Positions 19,351-25,733 of a stretch of 25,733 nucleotides of DNA are shown here, piece by piece. Every line of letters starts with the position of its first letter. Positions within the stretch are counted from its first letter, which is position 1. A program made the position numbers and the translations under genes. The DNA is from a virus. Location: positions 1-25,733 of IMG/VR virus record IMGVR_UViG_3300032242_001077; one strand, 5' to 3'. The notes under the pieces were generated by a model. The model was not told the origin of the DNA. It ran no database searches and saw only the letters and a list, made by a program, of their open reading frames with translations.

Positions 19351-19994
19351 TGTCCGACGAAATCGCCCCTGAAGCCGCCCAGAAGCGGGTGCGCCGCAAG
19401 ACGAACGAGCTGACCAAGGAGGCCGAGCGCAAGGCTGCGGCCGCCCTGCAGGCTTCCCGAGCCGATATGGATCCGCCCGCGCCCTCGCACACCTCCATGC
19501 GGAGCGACATGCGAAACGACATGCGCGAGGAGGACCCGCGTGAGCGCGCCGCCCGCCGCGCCGCCGAGGTTCGCGCCAATGTCGGCACCATGGATGACGG
19601 CACGGACGAGTTCTATATCGACCCGGCCACTGTCCCGCCGGGCTGGTCCTACGAGTGGAAGCGCAAGACCAATGTGGGCGCCGAGGACCCGGCCTATCAG
19701 GTCAGTCTGGCGCGCAAGGGCTGGGATCCTGTCCCGGCCAGTCGCCATCCGTCCTACATGCCCACCGGCAGCTCCAACGCGACCATCGAGCGCAAGGGCA
19801 TGATCCTGATGGAGCGGCCCAAGGAGCTGACCGACGAGGCCAAGGGGATCGAGTATCGCAAGGCGCGCGATCAGGTCCGCCACAAGGAGCAGCAGCTCAA
19901 CGCGGCGCCGGACAACCAGTTCGGGCGCAACAACAAGGACCAGTCGATGGTCAAGGTCCACAAGTCCTATGACATGGCTATCCCGAGCGAATAA
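19350..19994 (+). CDS. Conserved phage structural accessory protein, 214 aa
   Basis: This is a conserved protein of podovirus head operons with unknown role. The hallmark DPATVPPGWSYEWKRKTNVGAEDPAYQVSLARKGWDPVPASRHPSYMP, followed by IERKGMILMERPKELTDEA, recurs in such phages between scaffold and capsid genes. The first 70 residues are basic and Met/Arg-rich (MRSDMRNDMREEDPRERAARRAAE) and predicted disordered or helical. The ATG at 19350 shares one base with the scaffold stop (TGATG). A terminator follows at 20025-20055. It may be an internal head protein or assembly factor. Confidence 0.75.
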   Translation: MSDEIAPEAAQKRVRRKTNELTKEAERKAAAALQASRADMDPPAPSHTSMRSDMRNDMREEDPRERAARRAAEVRANVGTMDDGTDEFYIDPATVPPGWSYEWKRKTNVGAEDPAYQVSLARKGWDPVPASRHPSYMPTGSSNATIERKGMILMERPKELTDEAKGIEYRKARDQVRHKEQQLNAAPDNQFGRNNKDQSMVKVHKSYDMAIPSE

Positions 19995-20024
19995 TAGGTA
20001 GTGACGGCCTGTTATAGTGAAGGT

Positions 20025-20055
20025 GGGGCGGTGATTTCGATCATCGCCCCTTTTT
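20025..20055 (+). terminator. Strong Rho-independent terminator before the capsid block
   Basis: GGGGCGGTGAT pairs with ATCATCGCCCC (one G-T wobble) around TTCG, an extra-stable tetraloop, and is followed by five T. It ends the packaging and assembly transcript 30 bases after the stop of the gene at 19350-19994. Confidence 0.9.
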
Positions 20056-20059
20056 CGTG

Positions 20060-20087
20060 TTGACGGGTTGTTTTTTGCAGCTATAGG
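20060..20087 (+). promoter_or_regulatory. Promoter of the capsid block
   Basis: TTGACG (20060-20065) is followed after 16 bases, including a run of six T, by TATAGG (20082-20087). It lies immediately after the terminator and about 100 bases before the first virion gene. The leader between (20095-20188) is rich in short C/G repeats and ends with AAAGGGAG as the ribosome site. This separation fits independent high expression of capsid genes. Confidence 0.7.
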
Positions 20088-20188
20088 ATCGCCCCAATAC
20101 CTCCCCCGGCGTGGAGGTCTTCAACACCCCAGCTCCTAATCGCCCCGGCGCGCGATGAACGGCTTTCCTCTCAAAGGGAGACCCCGTC

Positions 20189-21178
20189 ATGGCGAACACG
20201 TTCGCGCCGAACGGATTTCAGCAATATCAAGGCACCGGCTCACTGCCGACCTATGAGCAGACCCAGCTCGCCATCGCGAGCACCAACACCAACCCCATTT
20301 ATTTCGGCGACCCGGTAACCCAAGCCGCCAATGCCACCGGCATCGGCACGGGCTACATCACGCAAGGTTACAGCGCGGTCACCCTGACTGTCGGCGCCAC
20401 CGCGATCACCTCGAACGCCACCACTGGCGCGATCACGGTGACCTTCTCGGCCCCGACCTCGATTGGCGGCGCTCTTCCGACCTCTCCGAACGTTTGGGCT
20501 CCGCCCGTTGGTTCGATCCTGCTCATTCAGGGCTCGACCATGACGTCGGGTAACCTGAACGGCGCGTTCACCATCACGTCCTCGTCCACGACCACTGCGG
20601 TCTGCGGCAACTCGAACGTGACCATCAACGCCACCTCGACCGCCTCCGGCACCGTGACCGTTCTGGTCCCTATCGCGGGCATCTTCGTGGGTTGCCGTTA
20701 CCTGTCCACCGCGAACAAGTATCCGGTGTGGCGCAATTACTGGCCGGGTTCGGACGCCAACGGCGACGTGCAGGCTTATGTGATCACCGACCCGAACGCT
20801 CAGTTCTCGGTCATGACGGGTCACTCCCTGACCACGGCGGCTCCGGTGAGCTTCGGCGCCATCGGCCAGAACATCGGGTTCCACTACACCCAGAACGGTG
20901 TGGCGACGACCAACGGCGTTCCGGCCACGGGCCTGTCCACCATGTTTGCTGACCAATACACGCTGCAGACCGGTGCGGGTAACGCCTCAGGCTCCTCGTG
21001 GACGCAGGCGCAGGTGGCCAACGCATACCTGCCGTTCCGCATTGTCGCGCTCCAGAACTACGTTCCCGGCGCGATCAGCCCGCTCGTTTCCATCAACGGA
21101 AACGACAACACCACCGCTTACAACCGTGTCGTGGTTGCCTTCAACAACTCCATGCCGCGTCAGTTTGCCGGTATCTAA
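20189..21178 (+). CDS. Capsid-associated virion protein, 329 aa
   Basis: This is probably a major virion component made with the capsid, perhaps decorating it. The ends match proteins that sit beside capsid genes in many tailed phages: MANTFAPNGFQQYQGTGSLPTYEQTQL with FGDPV at the start, then AGIFVGCRYLSTANKYPVWRNYWPGSDANGDVQAYVITDPNAQFSVM later. Between them lies an inserted Thr/Ser/Ala/Val-rich beta segment (residues about 60-160) resembling Ig-like or decoration domains. The first gene after the capsid promoter. AAAGGGAG precedes the ATG. The exact position in the particle is not shown by sequence. Confidence 0.75.
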   Translation: MANTFAPNGFQQYQGTGSLPTYEQTQLAIASTNTNPIYFGDPVTQAANATGIGTGYITQGYSAVTLTVGATAITSNATTGAITVTFSAPTSIGGALPTSPNVWAPPVGSILLIQGSTMTSGNLNGAFTITSSSTTTAVCGNSNVTINATSTASGTVTVLVPIAGIFVGCRYLSTANKYPVWRNYWPGSDANGDVQAYVITDPNAQFSVMTGHSLTTAAPVSFGAIGQNIGFHYTQNGVATTNGVPATGLSTMFADQYTLQTGAGNASGSSWTQAQVANAYLPFRIVALQNYVPGAISPLVSINGNDNTTAYNRVVVAFNNSMPRQFAGI

Positions 21179-21193
21179 CTAGGAGCTAGGTAA

Positions 21194-22108
21194 ATGGCTG
21201 TTAACCTTTCAGCAATCAAAGACCTTCTCCTGCCCGGTCTGCGTGGCATTGAAGGCAAGTATGAGATGATCCCATCTCAATACGACAAGATCTTCACCAA
21301 GCATGACAGCAAGCTGGCGCTCGAACGCACCGCTGAAATGCGTTACCTTGGGTTGGCTCAGCTCAAGACCGAAGGCGGCCAGACCGCCTTTGACAACGCA
21401 TCCGGCGAGCGTTTCGTCTATGCTCAGGAGCACTCGGAAATCGCCCTTGGCTATGCGATCACCCGCAAGGCCATCGACGACAACCTCTACAAGACGCAGT
21501 TCCATCCTTCGAACCTCGGCCTCATTGAGAGCTTCCAGCAGACGAAGGAAATCTACGGCGCCTCGATCTTGAACACGGCGACGACCTACAACAACGCAGT
21601 CGGCGGCGACGGCGTGGCGCTCTGCTCCACGGCCCACCCCATCGACAGCGGCACGGTCGCCAACACGCCGGTCACGCAGGTGGACCTGAACGAGGCCACC
21701 CTGCTGAACGCGATGATCGCGGTCCGCACCAACTTCCGAGATCAGGCGAACCTCAAGGTCTTCGCCCGCGCCCGGAAGCTGATCATCCCGCCTCAGCTTG
21801 AGCCGGTGGCCATCCGTCTGACCAAGACCGAGCTTCGCCCGGGCACGGCGGACAATGATGTGAACGCCCTGTTGACCACCGCCGGTGGCCTGCCTGAAGG
21901 CTATATGGTCGATGATTTCCTGACCTCCCAGTTCGCTTGGTTCCTGTTGACCAACATCGACGGCCTTGCCTACATGGAGCGCGTGAAGTTCGAAACCGAT
22001 ATGCAAGTGGACTTCGTGACTGACAACCTATTGGTGAAGGGTTACGAACGATACAGCTTTGGGTATTACAACTGGCGTGCGATCTACGGCTCGTTCCCGA
22101 CCTCGTAA
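21194..22108 (+). CDS. Major capsid protein, Mu gpT-like HK97 fold, 304 aa
   Basis: This is the head shell protein. Sequence such as LLPGLRGIEGKYEMIPSQYDKIF, DNASGERFVYAQEHSEIALGYAITRKAIDDNLY and LFVRARKLIIPPQLEPVAIRL-type (here LKVFARARKLIIPPQLEPVA) fits the Mu-like (gpT) branch of HK97-fold capsid proteins. The end, FETDMQVDFVTDNLLVKGYERYSFGYYNWRAIYGSFP, is the conserved P/A-domain closing motif. Length is typical for an uncut subunit without a delta domain. AGGAGCTAGGTAA precedes the ATG. The scaffold at 18469 and the co-chaperonin at 18070 are its likely assembly partners. Confidence 0.9.
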   Translation: MAVNLSAIKDLLLPGLRGIEGKYEMIPSQYDKIFTKHDSKLALERTAEMRYLGLAQLKTEGGQTAFDNASGERFVYAQEHSEIALGYAITRKAIDDNLYKTQFHPSNLGLIESFQQTKEIYGASILNTATTYNNAVGGDGVALCSTAHPIDSGTVANTPVTQVDLNEATLLNAMIAVRTNFRDQANLKVFARARKLIIPPQLEPVAIRLTKTELRPGTADNDVNALLTTAGGLPEGYMVDDFLTSQFAWFLLTNIDGLAYMERVKFETDMQVDFVTDNLLVKGYERYSFGYYNWRAIYGSFPTS

Positions 22109-22120
22109 GGAGACCGCCCC

Positions 22121-23350
22121 ATGGCTATCAGCGCAATGTCGGGGCCACTGATCATCTATGGTCAGTCCCCGTTCGCCGCCCTCGAATACAATCCGGATCT
22201 CGGTTCGTCGCTCTTCTATTCGGGCGCTGGCATCCTCGATCCGCGTCAGCCCTTCACCTACTTGCCGGGCGAGGCCGAAAGCCAGCCTGACGTGGGTTGG
22301 CTGGGCTTCGACAACATCACCACGCTGACGGCCGTGACCTATACCAAGGCCGTGGGCGCTATTTCGTCTGCCGGTTCCACCACCGGGTCCGCCACCTACA
22401 CCCTGCCGCTGGTGACGGCAAACTCGGCCACCACGGGCGTCTACGTCACCCAGTCGTTCACCCGATCTGACACGGGCGTGGCCGACACCAACACCGGTGC
22501 CGGTCTGGTGGCCCTCGATGCCTTCACTTCGGTGACGGCTTCGATCACCAACGGCATCATGACTGTGACGGCCAACTCCGCCATGCCCATCACTCCGGGT
22601 ATGATCATTGTTTCGGTCGGAGGCGCGATTTCGCTTGGTGCGATTGCGGGCGTCTATGTCGTTCAGCAGCTCACTGCCGGTGCGGCAGGGAACGGCGTGG
22701 CCGGAACCTACCAGCTCAGCCTCGGCGCCCTGACGGTCGCCAGCGGCACCATCACGCTGGCGCTTCCCAACGTGCTGTCCTGCGCCATTCCTTATGGGTT
22801 CTCGGCGGGCACCAACCCGTCGATCCCGCTGTGGAACCCTTCGGCGCTGGTTGGCCGCGCTGTCCAGATCACGGTTCCGGCTAGCCCCGGACCATACGGT
22901 ATTGCCACAGTGTCCGGATATGACATTTACGGCTACCCAATGGTCGAGGCGATTACTTTGGGCGGCGCAGGGGCTTACCTAGGGAAGAAGGCATTCCGCT
23001 ACATCAGGTCTATCGTCCTGTCGGGCGGCACGCCGGACACCGGTAAGAACTACACTGCAGACACCACCGATATCATCGGCCTTCCGCTGCGCTCCGACAA
23101 CTTCGGGGATCTGGCGGTCAACTACGCGGCTTCGTTGACGGCTCTGACCGGCATCACGGCGGCGACCAACTATGTCGCCAGTGACCGCACTTCGCCAGCG
23201 ACTTCCACTACCGGCGATGTTCGGGGGACCTTCGGGGCCTTCACATCGGCAACCGGCACAAGTAAACTGGTCATCCGCCAGTCGCCGCAAGCGCAGAATG
23301 TTGGGTATACGACCGGTCTTTACGGCGTCACCCAATTCAGCAACTTCTAA
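22121..23350 (+). CDS. Beta-rich virion protein, 409 aa
   Basis: This is a likely structural protein of unknown place. The N-terminal 90 residues (MAISAMSGPLIIYGQSPFAALEYNPDLGSSLFYSGAGI) and the C-terminal 170 form a core. Between them lies a repeat-like beta segment, TSVTASITNGIMTVTANSAMPITPGMII, then GNGVAGTYQLSLGALTVASGTITL. This segment matches the common phage 'TASISGTTMTVTAVSSGTL' module, and a second copy occurs in the gene at 23860-24759. AAGGAGA precedes the ATG. It follows the capsid gene by 12 bases. Confidence 0.75.
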   Translation: MAISAMSGPLIIYGQSPFAALEYNPDLGSSLFYSGAGILDPRQPFTYLPGEAESQPDVGWLGFDNITTLTAVTYTKAVGAISSAGSTTGSATYTLPLVTANSATTGVYVTQSFTRSDTGVADTNTGAGLVALDAFTSVTASITNGIMTVTANSAMPITPGMIIVSVGGAISLGAIAGVYVVQQLTAGAAGNGVAGTYQLSLGALTVASGTITLALPNVLSCAIPYGFSAGTNPSIPLWNPSALVGRAVQITVPASPGPYGIATVSGYDIYGYPMVEAITLGGAGAYLGKKAFRYIRSIVLSGGTPDTGKNYTADTTDIIGLPLRSDNFGDLAVNYAASLTALTGITAATNYVASDRTSPATSTTGDVRGTFGAFTSATGTSKLVIRQSPQAQNVGYTTGLYGVTQFSNF

Positions 23351-23364
23351 GGAAGGTATGAGCC

Positions 23365-23793
23365 ATGAAGGGTCATAAGGAAAACGAGCGGCGTCACCGC
23401 AAGACTGGTGGCGTCAATGAGGCCGAGATGGACCTCAAGGTGAAGCCTTCCGCGCGCGTGAACGCCCCCAAGGTGGATGACGCGGCTGAAGAGCGCGCGT
23501 GCGGTGGTCCGGTCAAGGGCCGCCACAAGCGTAAGAGCGGCGGCGCCCTGCACAAGGCTAACACCGGCGAAGGCTTCGGCCCGCAGGACGAGCCGACCAA
23601 GCGTGCGCGCGGCGGCGGCGTCAAGGGCAAGCATGTGGGTGATGTCGAGGGCGAAGGCGCCAAGCACCATGCCGGGCGCAAGCCTCGTGCACGGGGTGGC
23701 AAGGCGGCCTCGGACACCCATCCGTTCACTTCGGCTGCCCACGGCCAACAGCCCAAGGGTCGCAAGCTCGACATGGAGATGGACGGGGTCTGA
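23365..23793 (+). CDS. Basic Gly-Gly-motif protein, 142 aa
   Basis: I do not recognise the family. It is strongly basic and low in hydrophobic residues (KGHKENERRHRKTGG, KGRHKRKSGGALHKAN, KRARGGGVKGKHVG, RKPRARGGKAASD). The repeated [KR]x(0-2)GG[A-Z][VA]K motif is the same as in the genes at 16557 and 16812. It is probably disordered and could bind DNA or nucleoprotein inside the head, which is inference. AAGGAAGG precedes the ATG. It ends shortly before the terminator at 23821. Confidence 0.7.
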   Translation: MKGHKENERRHRKTGGVNEAEMDLKVKPSARVNAPKVDDAAEERACGGPVKGRHKRKSGGALHKANTGEGFGPQDEPTKRARGGGVKGKHVGDVEGEGAKHHAGRKPRARGGKAASDTHPFTSAAHGQQPKGRKLDMEMDGV

Positions 23794-23820
23794 TCCCCCT
23801 GTCCGCTTCTGGATATCGTG

Positions 23821-23843
23821 CGGGGGCCTAGCGCCCCCGTTTT
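23821..23843 (+). terminator. Rho-independent terminator after the capsid block
   Basis: CGGGGGC pairs with GCCCCCG around CTAGC and is followed by TTTT. It lies 27 bases after the stop of the gene at 23365-23793. No promoter was found between it and the next gene, so read-through may be needed. Confidence 0.85.
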
Positions 23844-23859
23844 GCTGTAAGGATGCCCA

Positions 23860-24759
23860 ATGCGCCCAATTACCGTCACTGTTGGCCCCCTTGCCGCCGC
23901 GAGCGCCAACAACATCTGCACCTCGCAGACCCCAACCAATCAGTTCTCCCTGAACGGGACGCTGGCCACTGCCGCCGCGACCTTCACGGCCTCGATCACC
24001 GGCAACGTCATGACCGTGACGGCCATGACCAGCGGCACGATCCAGCTTGGTCAGCAGGTTGAGGCCCTCGGCGTCCCCGCCAACACCTACGTCATCGGGC
24101 CGCCCGCACCCTTTACTCCGGGTCAGGCGACCCTCGTGGGTGGCGCGGCGGGCGGCATCGGCGGCACCGGCGCCTATGTTCTCTCGACCAACAGCACTGT
24201 GGGCTCCACGACCCTCTACACCAATGCAGTGGCCACGCTGGACACTGCCCGGCGGGTTCTGTTCACGCCGGTCGCCAATGAGACGGGCAAGAACGTCACG
24301 CTCACCGGAACGGATGCCACTGGCCTTCCGATCACCGAAGTGCTGGCGCTCGGCAACGCTACCGCGACTTACACCAATCTGGACTTCAAGACCGTCACAT
24401 CGATCCTGATCTCCAGCGCGGCCGCCGGTGCGATCACGGTCGGCACCAACGGCGTGGCATCGTCCCCGTGGGTCCGCTTTGATGAAAATGCGAACTCTCA
24501 GGTGTCGATCCAGCTCACGGCGACTGGCACGGTCAACTACACCCTTCAGCAGACCTTGCAGAGCGCCAACAGCCCCACGAACCCTGTCCTGCCCTATCAG
24601 GTGACGTTCCTGAACTCCACGGATCTGGCGGTCGTCAATGCGACGGCGTCGGTGCAAAGCAACTATGCCTACAACCCGGCCTTGGCCAGAATTACCCTGA
24701 ACTCGGGAACGGGCTCGATTTCCGGGGTGTTCCTGCAGTCCGGCTTCGTGGCCTACTAA
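23860..24759 (+). CDS. Beta-rich virion protein, 299 aa
   Basis: This is a likely structural protein of unknown place. Residues 1-20 (RPITVTVGPLAAASANNICTSQ) begin a beta-sandwich. A module TATFTASITGNVMTVTAMTSGTIQLGQQV, then VLSTNSTVGSTTLYT, repeats the element found in the gene at 22121-23350. The following 180 residues are Thr/Val/Ala-rich with few charges (NVTLTGTDATGLPITEVLALGNATATYTNLDFKTVTSILIS). AAGGATG precedes the ATG at 23860. Candidates include head decoration or tail-fibre attachment protein. Confidence 0.7.
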   Translation: MRPITVTVGPLAAASANNICTSQTPTNQFSLNGTLATAAATFTASITGNVMTVTAMTSGTIQLGQQVEALGVPANTYVIGPPAPFTPGQATLVGGAAGGIGGTGAYVLSTNSTVGSTTLYTNAVATLDTARRVLFTPVANETGKNVTLTGTDATGLPITEVLALGNATATYTNLDFKTVTSILISSAAAGAITVGTNGVASSPWVRFDENANSQVSIQLTATGTVNYTLQQTLQSANSPTNPVLPYQVTFLNSTDLAVVNATASVQSNYAYNPALARITLNSGTGSISGVFLQSGFVAY

Positions 24760-24772
24760 TTGGAGATAAGCT

Positions 24773-25733
24773 ATGCCTTCTGCTGGTCTTGCAAGCGGCC
24801 CGGGTCTGGTTAGCGGCAGCTCGAACACGAATGCCATTCTCTACGCCACGCCCGGATCGTTCACCTACGTCCCGTCGCCCAATGCCGTGAGTGTCTATGT
24901 CTATGCCGCATCCGGTGGCGGCGGCGGTGGTGGCGGTGCTCGACAGGCAACTTTGTCAGCATGTTCCGGCGGCGGTGGCGGCGGTGGCGGTGCTGCAATG
25001 TCGCGCACATTCCGCGTGAGTGATCTGGGTGGCTCTGTGGCCATCACCGTGGGCGCTGGTGGCGCGGGAGGTGCAGCAGCAGCAGCAGATAGCACTCTGG
25101 GCACGGCTGGAAGCAACGGCGCAACCTCCAACTTTGGCATCTGGCTGACGCCCGGCTCCGGCGGCGGCGGCGCGGGCGGGCAGCTTGCAGGGAATAGCGG
25201 CGGCGGCGGAAGTGCTGGCGCTGGCGGTGCGGCGTCGGGACAGCAGGGCACAAACATTGCGGGTGGAACGGCTGGATTTTTCAATGGTTCGACAGGCGGG
25301 TTTGGCGCTTCAGGCGCTCGCGACACTTCCCTCACGGCCATTGGCGACGGCGGAACAGGTGGCTCTGGGGCGGGTGGCCTCAATGGCGGCGCTGGTCCAG
25401 CCGGTGGAGGTTCGATTGCTGGCGGAACTGGCGGAGGTGCTGGCGGCGGAATTTCCACCACTCCGGCGGCGTTTGCCGGTGGCGGCGGCGGGACGGGCAT
25501 TAGAAATTTGGGAACAGGCGGCGGGGCCATCAACGGCAACGGTTTCGGCGGCTCCAACGTTACCACACCGTCCACACAGGTCGGCATCGGCGGCGGCGGC
25601 GGGGGATCAGGCCTTACCGGAGCGGCGGGAAATGGCGGCAACGCCACGACCTCCTCAGGCGGCGGCGGCGGCGGCAGCATGATCAACGTGGCCAACGGGG
25701 GAACATCTGCTGGCAACGGCGGCAACGGCGGCA
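24773..25733 (+). CDS. Glycine-rich fibre- or adhesin-like protein, 3' partial
   Basis: The frame opens with MPSAGLASGPGLVSGSSNTNAILYATPGSFTYVPSPNAVSVYVYAASGGGG and runs off the window after 320 codons without a stop. The start FTYVPSPNAVSVYVYAASGGGG is the typical lead-in of glycine-rich phage fibre domains ('TFTVPAGVTSVRV-AWGAGGGG'). Over 35% of the visible residues are Gly, in runs up to eight, with N/T/S-rich spacers. This fits a polyglycine-II sandwich, as in receptor-binding fibre tips. GGAGATAAG lies before the ATG. Such repeats slip easily during replication, so length may vary between relatives. Confidence 0.8.
   Translation, partial: MPSAGLASGPGLVSGSSNTNAILYATPGSFTYVPSPNAVSVYVYAASGGGGGGGGARQATLSACSGGGGGGGGAAMSRTFRVSDLGGSVAITVGAGGAGGAAAAADSTLGTAGSNGATSNFGIWLTPGSGGGGAGGQLAGNSGGGGSAGAGGAASGQQGTNIAGGTAGFFNGSTGGFGASGARDTSLTAIGDGGTGGSGAGGLNGGAGPAGGGSIAGGTGGGAGGGISTTPAAFAGGGGGTGIRNLGTGGGAINGNGFGGSNVTTPSTQVGIGGGGGGSGLTGAAGNGGNATTSSGGGGGGSMINVANGGTSAGNGGNGG

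Noticed and set aside
23347-24837. Long open minus-strand frame of 496 codons
   Set aside because: Antisense to two virion genes and a terminator; composition is Arg/Gly/Val shadow coding typical of GC-rich DNA.
24901-25725. Proline-rich minus-strand frame of 274 codons
   Set aside because: It is the reverse complement of Gly codons (GGC read as GCC/CCG/CCC) in the glycine-rich fibre gene; the sense frame has a ribosome site and a fibre-type start.

Overview
The window is a GC-rich stretch of a tailed double-stranded DNA phage or prophage. It is most likely a podovirus-like phage of an alphaproteobacterium, for example in the Caulobacterales, Sphingomonadales or Rhodobacterales. The phage call rests on a primase-helicase, small and large terminase subunits, a portal, a scaffold, a major capsid protein and the start of a glycine-rich fibre. 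The host call is an inference from the GapR (DUF2312) homologue, a family known mainly from Alphaproteobacteria, and from the GC-rich codon use. No integrase, lysis gene or tail-tube gene is visible, so lifestyle and tail type remain open.

Layout. (1) Bases 1-2186 hold the 3' part of a primase-polymerase/DUF3987 helicase gene. (2) Bases 2187-5400 are a control region. It has minus-strand genes (2404-3078, 3157-3372, 3382-3603, 4509-4727, 4729-4923), one plus-strand gene (3789-4418), and three minus-strand promoters that share a TTGACN box followed by a GGGCG...CGCCC inverted repeat. Between 4977 and 5406 lies non-coding DNA with 20-bp-spaced TATAC elements, a palindrome and A-tracts. This is a candidate origin or operator cluster. 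(3) Bases 5407-8592 are one compact plus-strand operon of twelve small genes. Each start overlaps the previous stop by 1-14 bases. The operon begins with GapR and includes three similar small beta-rich proteins, a 47-residue zinc-ribbon protein that starts with TTG, and a DUF2493 (SLOG-type) protein. (4) At 8589-8696 a TTGACA promoter is followed directly by a compact tRNA-like element with a perfect acceptor stem, a T-arm and an encoded CCA. (5) Bases 8725-10362 hold small early or middle genes, including an N4 gp49/Sf6 gene 66 family member.

(6) Bases 10396-19994 are the packaging and head-assembly block: a terminase small subunit candidate, TerL, a small protein, the portal, a probable GP88-domain gene of foreign codon use, several small Gly-Gly-motif proteins, a GroES-like co-chaperonin, a scaffold and a conserved structural accessory. 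(7) A strong terminator (20025-20055) and a new promoter (20060-20087) open the capsid block: a virion protein, the major capsid protein, a beta-rich virion protein and a basic Gly-Gly-motif protein. Then come a second terminator (23821-23843), another beta-rich virion protein, and a glycine-rich fibre-like gene that runs off the window at 25733.

The logic is that of a modular lytic cassette: replication, then a regulatory switch region, then early small genes, then packaging and assembly, then a separately promoted capsid set. The features most worth following up are the promoter-driven tRNA-like element, the duplicated promoter/leader modules, the chimeric GP88-like gene inside the head operon, and a recurring Gly-Gly-x-Val motif spread over four head-region proteins.
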